This document shows positions 27,353 to 36,181 of a stretch of 64,000 bases of DNA, in pieces. Where the stretch lies: assembly GCA_963768025.1 (NCBI GenBank), contig CAVYGM010000010.1, positions 372,001-436,000 on the forward strand, read 5' to 3'. The notes under the pieces were generated by a model that ran no database searches, was not told the DNA's origin, and saw only the letters and a program-made list of their open reading frames with translations. The DNA comes from CAVYGM01 sp963768025. Lineage in GTDB: Bacteria; Bacteroidota; Bacteroidia; Cytophagales; Spirosomataceae. The translations under genes were made by a program, and so were the position numbers. Numbering within the stretch: position 1 is the stretch's first letter; the number at the start of each line of letters is the position of its first letter.

Positions 27353-30352
27353 ATGAAAAGAATTTTTTTACTATACACATCTAAAAATTGGCATAAGCTT
27401 TTGGTAGGGATTGGCATATTTCTGTTCGGGGAGACTCTAATTGGAATAGCCTGCCTGAACGCCCAAGCTTTGACCACCTCCCAACGAGCCGATTTCTACC
27501 AGAAATCCTATGAAAGGACCATTCAGTCAGCCCGGCAAAACGGATGGCCGCTTCGTACTTACATCAGTCCCGAAAAAGCGATCTCTCTGCAACGAACCGA
27601 TGCGCTGGGCAATCCCGTCTACTACGTTTCCCACAGTACTCCCCTCTCGCTAGGTACCCGCACCGAGGCCTTGTATACGGGCGGTGCCCTGGGACTGACC
27701 TTGAACGGAGGCTCGGTTGCTGTCCGAAGTAAGCTCGGGATGTGGGATGGTGGCAGAGTCCGGGCTGATCACCGCGAGCTGAGCGGGAAAATCGCTCAGA
27801 CCGACGCAGCCGCCAATGTGACACCCAACAATCATGCCACCCACATGGCGGGGATACTGGCGGGCCGAGGCGTGGAGCAGCAGGCCATGGGAATGGCCTT
27901 CGGCGCGGATCTGCAGGTGTGGGATTTCGACAATGACCTCAGTGAGATCATCCGGCAAGCCTCTACCCTCCTCCTTTCCAACCATGCGTACGGTCCCGTG
28001 GCGGGCTGGGTTCTGGATGGCAGCCGACCGGGGACTTCAAACGACGAAAAGTGGGAATGGTGGGGTACCCCCGCCGTCAATAGCGAGCAGGACTATCGAT
28101 TCGGCTTCTACGATGAGACCGTCAGGGAGATAGACCGGATCACCTACAATTTTCCGTATTTTCTGATGGTGCGCTCGGCCGATAACAAACGCACCGAGAA
28201 TGGTCCCCCGCCTGGGAAGAAGTACTATCTCAAAAACACCGCGACTCAAAGTACACTTCCCCGCAGCCGTAACGACGGCTATGATATCATACCCGGTGAG
28301 GCCAACGCCAAAAATGTCCTGACCGTAGGAGCGGCCAATGTACCAGGTACCTCTTTCGAAATAGCCTCTTACAGCGGCTGGGGCCCCACCGACGACGGGC
28401 GGATCAAGCCGGATGTAGTAGGCATAGGCACAAACGTGCTATCCAGCGTGGGCAATGCCGCCGATGCCTACGGCGTTTTGTCGGGCACTTCTATGGCAAG
28501 CGCCAATGTGACGGGTTCACTACTGCTGTTGCAGGAATTGTATCAGCAGCAAACCGGGTCCTTTATGTTATCGTCTACCCTGAAAGGAGTGGTACTTCAC
28601 ACCGCCGATAAGCCCAGCGGCCAGTTTGCTCCGAGCTACGAATACGGCTGGGGACTGCTAAATACCGAAAAGGGTGCTAATGTAATCCTGAACAAAGACG
28701 GCAGCTATCTACTTACCGAGAAAGTACTCCGTCAGGGTACCACCTTTACCCAGAAGTTTGTTGCCTCAGGTACCAAACCCCTCGTCGTGACCATCTGCTG
28801 GACCGACCCCGAAGCTGCCCCTACCGAGATCAGCAGCCGCAACGTCAATAACACGAGTCCCAAGCTGGTCAATGATCTGGACATCGTTTTGCAGGAAGGG
28901 TTTAATTCCTATCAGCCCTGGGTACTTGATCCGGCCGCTCCGGCCAAAAAGGCCACTACCGGGAATAATATCCGCGATAACATAGAGCAGGTGTATTTGC
29001 CAAACCCCGTCAAGGGGCGTTCCTATACGCTTACCGTTTCGCACAAGTATACTTTAAAAAATGGGCAGCAGCCGTTTGCCCTCATCGTAAGTGGCATCGA
29101 AAAGGCGGATTGCCAGCAGGCAGCCTTACTAAGTGTGGTTGGCGACACCACGCTGTGCTCCGGCCAAACCCTCACCCTGGCGGCCAACGCGGGGAACAGT
29201 TTGGTGTATGAATGGTACAAAAATGGAACCAGTATTAAGAAAGGCTCCGATCGTTTTCTCGACATCACTACTGCTGGAAGTTATAGCGTACAGGTGACGG
29301 GCAGTGGCTGCACGGCTCTGTCCAAAGTCGTCACGGTCAGGAATTCTCCGGTTTTTGCGGACATAGCCCAGAAAGGCAAGCTCCTCGTGTGCGACAGCAA
29401 GGGTACCGAGCTGTCGGCCAATACCGGCATTGGGTATGCCTACCAGTGGTTCAAGAATGGAAATGCGATCAGCGGTGCGGTTCGGCCGCAACATCAGGCT
29501 ACCGAAACCGGCATCTATCAGGTCAGAATCAGTTACCAGGGCTGCTCGGCCTTGTCGATCGGTACTCAGGTGGAGGTTACGCCCGTCATGGCCTCTCTGG
29601 ACCCGGCTGCAAATGCCGCCATCTGCAACGGTACCCCAGCGGTGCTAAAGGCCCCCTCACAGGCTGGATATTCCTACCTGTGGTATTATAACAATGCCCC
29701 CATTACCGGCGCAGCTACCTCTAGCTACCTGGCCGCGCTGCCGGGCCGCTACGCCGTGGAGGTACACAACGGCTCCTGTCAGGTACGCTCGGCGGATGTT
29801 ATTGTACAAAAGGTGAGTGTCGTTGCCACCATTCTACCCCCCCCAACCACCCAGATCGCCACGGGGAGTAGCCTGGCCCTCCGGGCTACCTATGCTATGG
29901 GCAACCGCTACTCCTGGTACCGCAATGATAGCCTGCTGAGACAGGAAACCGCCCCGCAGATCACGGTAAACAGAGCGGGAACGTACAAAGTAAGTATCGA
30001 AAATAGCGGCTGCCGGGCTCAGTCGGAAGCTATTACCTTGTGGGGAACGCAGGACGCTTCGACGATAATCACGGCCTTAGGCGTGGCGGGTGGGACCAAC
30101 AGCCGGGTGGTGATTTGGCCGAATCCTGCTCAGGAAATGGTGGTTGTGAGCGTGCCCAGCAGCATGGGAGTTGCACATTTAGAAGCTGATTTGCTGTCCT
30201 CATCGGGTCAAATACTCCATTCCCAACCTTTCCAGTCAGAGCAGGGCTTTTTGAAAGCCAGGTTCGATGTGCGGGCCTTGTCGGCCGGACCATATCTGAT
30301 TCGAATAAAGATGGGGGACCATAGCTACTCGCATCATTTACTAAAACACTAG
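27353..30352 (+). CDS. T9SS-exported subtilase with Ig-like repeats
   Basis: A 999-residue secreted protein. After a signal peptide (VGIGIFLFGETLIGIACLNA, ends near 38) comes an S8 peptidase domain: Asp132 (LGMWDGGRVRADHREL), His161 (NNHATHMAGILAG, HATH in place of HGTH), probable oxyanion Asn278 (VRSADNKR in place of AAGN) and Ser380 (LSGTSMASANVTG). A jelly-roll P-like domain follows to about 585. Four Cys-containing Ig-like repeats span about 588-905 with repeated WYKNG/WFKNG/WYYNN/WYRND cores. The last ~80 residues are a type IX sorting domain (VIWPNPAQEMVVVSV ... LSAGPYLIRIKMG). It is exported by T9SS to the surface or medium. Confidence 0.93.
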   Translation: MKRIFLLYTSKNWHKLLVGIGIFLFGETLIGIACLNAQALTTSQRADFYQKSYERTIQSARQNGWPLRTYISPEKAISLQRTDALGNPVYYVSHSTPLSLGTRTEALYTGGALGLTLNGGSVAVRSKLGMWDGGRVRADHRELSGKIAQTDAAANVTPNNHATHMAGILAGRGVEQQAMGMAFGADLQVWDFDNDLSEIIRQASTLLLSNHAYGPVAGWVLDGSRPGTSNDEKWEWWGTPAVNSEQDYRFGFYDETVREIDRITYNFPYFLMVRSADNKRTENGPPPGKKYYLKNTATQSTLPRSRNDGYDIIPGEANAKNVLTVGAANVPGTSFEIASYSGWGPTDDGRIKPDVVGIGTNVLSSVGNAADAYGVLSGTSMASANVTGSLLLLQELYQQQTGSFMLSSTLKGVVLHTADKPSGQFAPSYEYGWGLLNTEKGANVILNKDGSYLLTEKVLRQGTTFTQKFVASGTKPLVVTICWTDPEAAPTEISSRNVNNTSPKLVNDLDIVLQEGFNSYQPWVLDPAAPAKKATTGNNIRDNIEQVYLPNPVKGRSYTLTVSHKYTLKNGQQPFALIVSGIEKADCQQAALLSVVGDTTLCSGQTLTLAANAGNSLVYEWYKNGTSIKKGSDRFLDITTAGSYSVQVTGSGCTALSKVVTVRNSPVFADIAQKGKLLVCDSKGTELSANTGIGYAYQWFKNGNAISGAVRPQHQATETGIYQVRISYQGCSALSIGTQVEVTPVMASLDPAANAAICNGTPAVLKAPSQAGYSYLWYYNNAPITGAATSSYLAALPGRYAVEVHNGSCQVRSADVIVQKVSVVATILPPPTTQIATGSSLALRATYAMGNRYSWYRNDSLLRQETAPQITVNRAGTYKVSIENSGCRAQSEAITLWGTQDASTIITALGVAGGTNSRVVIWPNPAQEMVVVSVPSSMGVAHLEADLLSSSGQILHSQPFQSEQGFLKARFDVRALSAGPYLIRIKMGDHSYSHHLLKH

Positions 30353-30485
30353 GGTTTGTAGCCCTCCCCGTATTTGCAATGGACTGGTTCCCGGGACTAA
30401 CCAAATGCTCCCGGATTCGCCTGCTTTTTGCGTGCAAATCAAAAATTAAAAGGTAAGAAGATGAAGAAACGACTTTTTTTTTAAA

Positions 30486-30493
30486 TAAGTTTG
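30486..30493 (+). promoter_or_regulatory. Candidate -7 element (TAAGTTTG)
   Basis: Exact TAnnTTTG 83 bases before the ATG of the receiver-only regulator. Upstream is a T-run but no clear TTTG at the right distance. Confidence 0.35.
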
Positions 30494-30575
30494 TTATTCA
30501 CTTGTTGGCCCTCCTCTTCCTGGTTTTCCTCTTTTTTCATCACTTGCCTGTATACAGGAAGTCCAATTGACCTAT

Positions 30576-30974
30576 ATGAATAACATCAAGGTAATATTTT
30601 TAGTGGATGATGATCCGGACGACCGATTTTTCATCAGGCAGGCTATCCAGCAAGTTGGGCAGGAAGTGGAAGTAATTGAAGCCACGAGTGGGTTTGAGTT
30701 GCTGACGTTGATTCAGCAGCAGAAAAAACCTTTTTCGTCTCTTATTCTCATGGATATCAACATGCCCAAAATGGATGGTGTCGAAACCGTGAAAGTCATG
30801 CGCTCGGATCGTACGCTTCCGTCTATTCCGGTGATCATGATTTCAACTACTACCAATCCAAGTTACATCAAGAATGCCTACGATGCCGGGGCATCAGGGT
30901 TTATCTCCAAACCCTCCACTCTTCAGGGATTCAGGGACATGGCCAACGAGCTAAAAGCATCCTATTTGCTGTAA
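30576..30974 (+). CDS. Receiver-only response regulator (Rcp1/CheY-like)
   Basis: A single REC domain of about 132 residues, with acidic pocket VDDDPDDRFFIRQA, phospho-acceptor Asp in LILMDINMPKMDGVETV, switch residue in VIMISTTTNPSYI and Lys in GFISKPSTLQ. The VDDDPDDRFFI form is typical of the Rcp1-like group that serves PAS or phytochrome kinases. No output domain is present. It converges with the PAS kinase at 31010-32218, whose protein has no receiver domain, which makes that kinase the best candidate partner. ATG 30576 is preferred to TTG 30567. Confidence 0.9.
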   Translation: MNNIKVIFLVDDDPDDRFFIRQAIQQVGQEVEVIEATSGFELLTLIQQQKKPFSSLILMDINMPKMDGVETVKVMRSDRTLPSIPVIMISTTTNPSYIKNAYDAGASGFISKPSTLQGFRDMANELKASYLL

Positions 30975-31009
30975 TAAATCACGCTATATTAGATTGTTTA
31001 GCGTCCTGT

Positions 31010-32218
31010 TTATGTATCAGGCTGTATCAACGGGAGCGTGATGATAAACGTGCTTCCAGTGTTCGGATTGGATTTGGCAGATATGGAACCGTAGTGGTTC
31101 GATACAATTTGTTTGCAGAGAGCCAACCCCAGTCCCATGCCTTTCGACTCGGGCTTTAATTTATTAAAAAGGCCTATAATATAGGTGCTATACCGATTGT
31201 CGAAACCGGTGCCATTGTCGGTCATCTCCAGCCTCAAATGGTCGGTGTAGTGGTATTTGTGTTCACTGAACTGATAGCTGTTCTCCTCCAGAATATCAGG
31301 GTGAATACGTATATACAAGGAAGTATGTTCTTTGCGATTCTGGATGGCATTTTTTATCAGTTCTGCGAAAAGAAGCTGTATTTGCGAGGCGCGGCCTTCG
31401 ACGGCTGGCATCCTGCCCAATTCCAGCTCAAAATCGTAAAAACTAGTTGCCTGACTAGCATCGTTTTTCGCTTCTTCAATCAACGCCTGCAGATTCAGCG
31501 AAGTTGGTTGTTCCTCGTTAGATTCCACGCCCACGAATTGTTGCAGGCAGTTGGTAAGAGACCGTAGCCGTACCACCGACTCCTGAATTTTCCCGAGTAG
31601 AGTAGGGAGTTCGGGGGTACCTTCCGGGGCTGTGTTGAGAGCCATATCACAAAAAAAACCGATTTTACGAATAGGTTCCTGCAAATCATGCGATAGCACC
31701 TTATTCAACTGCACATACTCCTGGCTACGCTGGATGAGTTGTGAGATCTGTCGGTCCAGTTTTTGTTGTTGAAATTCCTGGTCGTGTTTGAGCCGGTTCA
31801 ACTCCGCGTTGTCTTCCAGCGTTTTTTGGAGCACCTTTTTAGATTTCAGAATCTCGCTCTCATACTTTTGCCGCTCCCATACCGTAATACAAATGCATAA
31901 ATTGATCGCGTTGTCGCCCGAGGTATCCCGGGTACCATTGATCATGACAGGCACGCTCTCTCCCGTCCGGGAGCGTAAGGTCATAAATATTTCGCTGACC
32001 TTCCCATTCAACCGGAGCAAAGGAAAAAAATGAGTTTGATAAAAAAGCCGGCTGGAGATTGTCAGGATACGGTCCAGTTTCTGTTGAATAAGCTCTTCTG
32101 CTTCATACCCGACGGCTTCGCACAGAAACGAATTAACGTACTCAATTGTACCTTCATCATCAAACAATAAACATGCGCAGGGCATAGTCTGGACAATGTA
32201 ACGGGCATTGTAGGACAC
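31010..32218 (-). CDS. PAS-domain sensor histidine kinase, RsbQ-linked
   Basis: A 402-residue soluble kinase. The N-terminal PAS domain (about 5-115) has LLFDDEGTIEYVNSFLCEAV and the FYQTHFFPLLRLNGKVSEIF helix-strand; a coiled-coil linker covers about 115-170. The HisKA domain has phospho-acceptor His177 (VLSHDLQEPIRKI) and the HATPase domain has FAELIKNAIQN, MTDNGTGFDN and KGMGLGLALCKQIV. It begins 2 bases after the RsbQ-like gene, so both are made together. In Bacillus the PAS protein paired with RsbQ is the phosphatase RsbP; here the output is a kinase. Signal unknown. Confidence 0.9.
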   Translation of the reverse strand: MSYNARYIVQTMPCACLLFDDEGTIEYVNSFLCEAVGYEAEELIQQKLDRILTISSRLFYQTHFFPLLRLNGKVSEIFMTLRSRTGESVPVMINGTRDTSGDNAINLCICITVWERQKYESEILKSKKVLQKTLEDNAELNRLKHDQEFQQQKLDRQISQLIQRSQEYVQLNKVLSHDLQEPIRKIGFFCDMALNTAPEGTPELPTLLGKIQESVVRLRSLTNCLQQFVGVESNEEQPTSLNLQALIEEAKNDASQATSFYDFELELGRMPAVEGRASQIQLLFAELIKNAIQNRKEHTSLYIRIHPDILEENSYQFSEHKYHYTDHLRLEMTDNGTGFDNRYSTYIIGLFNKLKPESKGMGLGLALCKQIVSNHYGSISAKSNPNTGSTFIITLPLIQPDT

Positions 32219-32220
32219 GT

Positions 32221-33048
32221 TCAGTGGGTTGAGATAAGGGAGTCAGATTCCAGGTATTGTTTCATAAACCGGATAGTTTCTTCGGGGGCGCTCATATGCG
32301 GGCAGTGCCCGGTAGCATTCATCAGCACCAAAGTGCTTTCCGTGAGGTGATCCTGGAGGTAGTTTCCCACTTCGTACGGGGCCACCATGTCTTCGGCGCA
32401 TTGCATGATCAGGGAAGGATGACGGACTTTGTTGAGGTCACGACGATTGTCGGACAAAAACGTAACCTCGGCAAATTGCCGCGCAATAACCGGGTCGGTA
32501 GAACAGAAGCTTTCCGTTAGCTCCTGACTTAGTTCGGGGTGGTCGGGATTTTTCATAATGGCCGGAGCGAGGAAGTTGGCCCAGCCGATGTAGTTTTGCT
32601 CCATTGTCATAAGCAACTCCTCGATATCGGTTCGTTCAAAGCCCCCAACGTAGGAGTTGTCGTTGATATAGCGTGGCGAAGGTCCAATAAAAATCAGCTT
32701 TCGGAAGTAGCTGGGCATCTTTATAGACGCCAGCAAACCCACCATGCAGCTAACCGAATGCCCCACAAAAATGGCATCCTTCAGGTTTAGGGCCTTGCAA
32801 ATATCCAGGATATCTTCGGCGTAGCCATTCAGGTTGGCATACCGCTCCGAGTTATACGCGCTGAGGTCAGACTGACCGCTTCCTACGTAGTCGAAGAGGA
32901 TGATCTTATACCCATCTTCAAAAGCCGGCCATATATAGCGCCACATTTGCTGGGCACAACCAAAGCCGTGGGCAAAGATCATGGGAGTAGTGCCTTTTCC
33001 CAGTACCCTGACGTTATTTCGCTTTATTATATCCATACCTAGGTGCAT
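32221..33048 (-). CDS. RsbQ-like alpha/beta hydrolase
   Basis: A 275-residue cytosolic hydrolase with the complete triad: Ser98 (IFVGHSVSCMVGLLASI), Asp220 (IMQCAEDMVAPYEVG), His248 (NATGHCPHMSAPEETI). The segments FCSTDPVIARQFAEVTFLSD and MEQNYIGWANF are characteristic of RsbQ/D14/KAI2-type proteins, where the hydrolase is part of a sensing pair with a PAS protein. It sits 2 bases upstream of a PAS kinase, the same gene pairing as rsbQ-rsbP but with a different effector. A -7 element lies 41 bases before the ATG at 33048; an alternative ATG is at 33036. Ligand unknown. Confidence 0.92.
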   Translation of the reverse strand: MHLGMDIIKRNNVRVLGKGTTPMIFAHGFGCAQQMWRYIWPAFEDGYKIILFDYVGSGQSDLSAYNSERYANLNGYAEDILDICKALNLKDAIFVGHSVSCMVGLLASIKMPSYFRKLIFIGPSPRYINDNSYVGGFERTDIEELLMTMEQNYIGWANFLAPAIMKNPDHPELSQELTESFCSTDPVIARQFAEVTFLSDNRRDLNKVRHPSLIMQCAEDMVAPYEVGNYLQDHLTESTLVLMNATGHCPHMSAPEETIRFMKQYLESDSLISTH

Positions 33049-33088
33049 CCTCGCGGAAAGGAGAGTTAGTGATCCGATGATAAAAAAA

Positions 33089-33096
33089 CAAATATA
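33089..33096 (-). promoter_or_regulatory. Candidate -7 element (TATATTTG) for the RsbQ-PAS kinase operon
   Basis: Exact TAnnTTTG on the minus strand, 41 bases before the first ATG of the RsbQ-like gene. A TTTC about 22 bases further upstream could serve as a weak -33. Confidence 0.45.
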
Positions 33097-33497
33097 CTAA
33101 ATAAGACTGTATGCTTTGGAAAGCAACACTACGCCAGTACGTTGAAATCGCCGATTCTGATTTCGCAAGCACACGACCGAACCAGTTTCGTTTCCTACAA
33201 GCTGATTCCCCGGGAAATAGCGTTTTTTTCGCTTTTATTGTTTCTTTTAGTGTAGAAACAATTTCCCTCCCTCTTTTTACTCAATTCTCCCTCTCTACTT
33301 CTACCCGGCTGCTATCATTAGCTACCCGCCGGGGCTTCGGTGGGAACTTGTGTATGGGTGAGGAGCAACTATTTCGTTTGCTTGGCACAGGCTGCTGGCT
33401 GGCCGGAGGGTGTGGCCAGCCAAATGTACTGGTTCCATGGGTCTTTATGTGCTTGCTATATCGAAATACATTATTTTTACGCATCTAATCGTTCCGC
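33097..33497. other. Intergenic region without recognised gene
   Basis: About 400 bases between divergent operons. One long plus-strand ORF (33111-33488) has no family features, low information and no start context, so I do not call it. A TATTTTTA sequence near 33471 is one base off the -7 consensus and may serve the ABC ATPase gene. Confidence 0.4.
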
Positions 33498-34205
33498 ATG
33501 TCTATTCTTGTTTCTCAGCTAACCAAACAGTACGGCTCCCAAAAGGCCATAGATTCACTCAGTTTTGAAATCCGGCCGGGTGAAATCGTGGGGTTCCTTG
33601 GCCCGAATGGAGCCGGAAAATCCACGACCATGAAACTCCTGACCGGCTACCTTACCCCCACGAGCGGGCAGGCGGTGGTGAGTGGGCATGACCTGGCCAA
33701 GGCAGCCATGGAGGCGCGTCGGTCTACGGGCTACCTGCCCGAGCACAATCCGCTTTACCTGGATATGTACGTACGGGAGTTTCTGGTATTTGTCGGCAAA
33801 TTGTACGGCATGAAAGGGAAAGTACTGCACCAACGCATACAGGAGATGGTAGGGCTATGCGGGTTATCCGTAGAGCAGCACAAGAAGATCGGTCAGCTAT
33901 CCAAAGGATACCGGCAGCGGGTGGGCTTGGCTCAAGCCTTGCTGCACGACCCTGCGGTGCTGATTCTCGACGAACCCACCACCGGTCTGGACCCTAATCA
34001 ACTTACGGAAATACGGGCTTTGATAAAAGCTACGGCAGCCAACAAAACAGTGCTCTTCTCCACCCACATTATGCAGGAAGTGGAAGCGCTGTGCGATCGG
34101 GTAATTATCATCAGCAAGGGTCATATCGTGGCCGACAGCCCGTTATCTACGCTACGCAGACAGGATGAGAGTCTGGAAGAAATATTCCGCAAATTGACCT
34201 CGTAG
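33498..34205 (+). CDS. ABC transporter ATP-binding protein (GldA-like)
   Basis: The 235-residue ATPase has Walker A GFLGPNGAGKSTTMKLLTGY, the Q-loop region STGYLPEHNPLYLDMYVREF, signature LSKGYRQRVGLAQALLHDP, Walker B VLILDEPTTGLDPNQ and switch His in VLFSTHIMQEVEAL. Signature and Q-loop are very like GldA of Bacteroidota gliding motility, but GldA is about 60 residues longer and no gldF or gldG membrane gene follows; a terminator closes the unit at 34222-34250. It must therefore work with a permease coded elsewhere. Confidence 0.88.
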   Translation: MSILVSQLTKQYGSQKAIDSLSFEIRPGEIVGFLGPNGAGKSTTMKLLTGYLTPTSGQAVVSGHDLAKAAMEARRSTGYLPEHNPLYLDMYVREFLVFVGKLYGMKGKVLHQRIQEMVGLCGLSVEQHKKIGQLSKGYRQRVGLAQALLHDPAVLILDEPTTGLDPNQLTEIRALIKATAANKTVLFSTHIMQEVEALCDRVIIISKGHIVADSPLSTLRRQDESLEEIFRKLTS

Positions 34206-34221
34206 GTAACACTCCTAACTT

Positions 34222-34250
34222 AAAAAGTCCGCCTAGTTGGCGGACTTTTT
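34222..34250. terminator. Bidirectional terminator between ABC ATPase and DUF4136 genes
   Basis: AAAAAGTCCGCC and GGCGGACTTTTT form a perfect 12-bp stem with a 5-base loop. The A-run on one side and the T-run on the other let it end transcripts from both convergent genes. Confidence 0.9.
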
Positions 34251-34287
34251 AATAGTATCAAGTACCAGGGAGCTAGAAGTAAAAGTG

Positions 34288-34857
34288 TTAGCGACCGATT
34301 TCCTCCGTATACCGACGTGGGTCATATCCTTTTGCAAAAAGCGGGTACTGGTCAAAAATACGGCGAACCACATTGCGGTAGTAGTTATTAGGATTATCCT
34401 GGCTACTGAAAAGCCCCGAAGCATACCCGCGCCATACCACCTGGTCGCTCTCCGCGTCAATAAGGGACACAATCAGGGTACCTTTATCAAGGGCATATTT
34501 GATAGGCTCATAACGGAATCCGTCGTTTTCGGTATCCACCCACGTCTTGATCACGGGTTGCATATAGCCCTGATAGCGCAGGTTATCGTAGAATATTCCG
34601 TAGTTTACCAATAGGGTGGGTTTTTCAGCCGTTAGTTTATAGCCTCGCGCCTGCATTTGGCGACGGATAGATTCGTAGATTTCTGTACATAAATTATTCG
34701 TATCCCTCTCACATTCCAGAAAAGTATAGGTGGAGTAATCCTTAAAGTTGGTTTCGTAGCTGTAATCGTGCTCAACAAATACTTTACGACCAAATGAACA
34801 ACCTGCCACCACAAGAGCGAACAGGACAGCAGACACTAATGAGATAGACTTTACCAT
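34288..34857 (-). CDS. DUF4136 lipoprotein
   Basis: From ATG 34857 this is a 189-residue lipoprotein (SLVSAVLFALVVAGC, lipid cysteine). It shows the DUF4136 pattern: HDYSYETNFKDYSTYTFLEC, IYESIRRQMQARGYKLTAEK, PTLLVNYGIFYDNLRYQGY, and KGTLIVSLIDAESDQVVWRG near the C-terminus. DUF4136 proteins are membrane-anchored periplasmic proteins of unknown role, common in Bacteroidota. Longer upstream starts lack a signal. The gene is followed by the shared terminator. Confidence 0.88.
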   Translation of the reverse strand: MVKSISLVSAVLFALVVAGCSFGRKVFVEHDYSYETNFKDYSTYTFLECERDTNNLCTEIYESIRRQMQARGYKLTAEKPTLLVNYGIFYDNLRYQGYMQPVIKTWVDTENDGFRYEPIKYALDKGTLIVSLIDAESDQVVWRGYASGLFSSQDNPNNYYRNVVRRIFDQYPLFAKGYDPRRYTEEIGR

Positions 34858-34959
34858 ACATTTTCTAACATTTACAGATTGACGAAATGAAACATGAAAT
34901 ATAGACCAATTATTCTTAATAATCAATAAATTACCTCAATTAAAAAAATCGTACTGCTG

Positions 34960-35997
34960 TCAAAGACCCAGGTAGTAAGAAATGGCTTTTCGCATCTCAG
35001 CCGGAGTCACTACTATGTCGTAGGCGCAGCTACCTATGCCATCCAGTAACGAAAACCGTACTTCCTGGCCGCGATTTTTTTTATCTTGCTTAGTGAGGGA
35101 GACTATTGCGTCGGTATCGGAGCGTTGGATACCTGCCTTACCGTATATTGAAAAGACAAACTCCTCAACTTGCTCAAGTGTTTGGCGAGGGATCATTTTT
35201 TTTCTGTAGGCCAGGTAAGCTTCCATCACCATGCCTGCCGCAATGGCCTCTCCGTGGAGCAGGCGCTGCTTCGGCGACTGGGCCAAAAAGTACGTTTCTA
35301 CGGCATGGCCGAGCGTATGCCCGAAATTAAGAATTTTACGAATCCCCTTTTCGGTAGGGTCCTGTGCCACAATATTTTTTTTGACGGCCACCGAGTGGGC
35401 AATCAAATCCGGCCAACTCTGTTCTTCCAGATCCAGGTGTCGAATCTCCTCCCACTTATCGGCATCCGCAATGAGGCAATGCTTGATCACCTCGGCAAAT
35501 CCTGAGCGCAGCTCGCGGGAAGGGAGTGTTTCGAGAAAAATAGGGTCAATGAGCACCCGCTTGGGTTGGGTAAAAACCCCCAAGTGGTTTTTGAATCCCT
35601 GGAAATCAATTCCCAGCTTACCCCCCACGCTGGCATCAACCTGGGAAAGCAGGGTGGTCGGGATTTGGACAAAATCAATACCACGCTTGTATACGGCCGC
35701 ACAAAATCCCCCCATGTCACCTATTACCCCCCCGCCTATGTTGAGGGTCACCGCGTGCCGGTCGAGCTCGGCCTTGGTCATGGCGCTCCATATGGTGTCG
35801 CAGGTGGCCATGGTTTTGTGGGACTCGCCGCTGGGGACCGTCACCAACACATGCCGGGGCAACGTACTTTTGAGTAGTTCGTAGCAATGCTTTCGGGTAT
35901 GCGTATCCGCTATAACGATGACTTTTGAATAGGTGGTTTTTTGGAGAAATTCCGTAATACTTTCGCGAATGGGAGCTATGCGTACTGAGTCGTCCAT
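34960..35997 (-). CDS. aroB: 3-dehydroquinate synthase
   Basis: AroB converts DAHP to 3-dehydroquinate in the shikimate pathway, using NAD and a divalent metal. The 345-residue protein shows VPSGESHKTMATC, the NAD-binding NIGGGVIGDMGGFCAAVYKR, FVQIPTTLLSQVDASVGGKL, the metal-site RSGFAEVIKHCL (Glu) and the His pairs in LNFGHTLGHAVET and LLHGEAIAAGMVMEA. Length and motifs are normal. It stands alone, with its own -7 element 41 bases upstream. Confidence 0.97.
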   Translation of the reverse strand: MDDSVRIAPIRESITEFLQKTTYSKVIVIADTHTRKHCYELLKSTLPRHVLVTVPSGESHKTMATCDTIWSAMTKAELDRHAVTLNIGGGVIGDMGGFCAAVYKRGIDFVQIPTTLLSQVDASVGGKLGIDFQGFKNHLGVFTQPKRVLIDPIFLETLPSRELRSGFAEVIKHCLIADADKWEEIRHLDLEEQSWPDLIAHSVAVKKNIVAQDPTEKGIRKILNFGHTLGHAVETYFLAQSPKQRLLHGEAIAAGMVMEAYLAYRKKMIPRQTLEQVEEFVFSIYGKAGIQRSDTDAIVSLTKQDKKNRGQEVRFSLLDGIGSCAYDIVVTPAEMRKAISYYLGL

Positions 35998-36037
35998 GGG
36001 CTTGAAAATGATAACAAAAAGAGAAATAGATAGGGGT

Positions 36038-36045
36038 CAAAGATA
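36038..36045 (-). promoter_or_regulatory. Candidate -7 element (TATCTTTG) of aroB
   Basis: Exact TAnnTTTG on the minus strand, 40 bases before the aroB ATG. No -33 TTTG was identified upstream. Confidence 0.45.
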
Positions 36046-36181
36046 CGATGGTTGTCTAAGAGTTACGGAAGCCCGGTATGGTATCTCGGGGATTTTTGCT
36101 TATATTTAGTATTTTATTTCGTACAATTGTTTTTCTTTTTTTGAAAAAACAGGAGTACGATTTGGTAGAGATCTAAGAGGT

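Noticed and set aside
33111..33488. 125-codon plus-strand ORF between the RsbQ operon and the ABC ATPase
   Set aside because: No family feature, mixed low-information composition and no promoter or start context; it spans the divergent promoter region.
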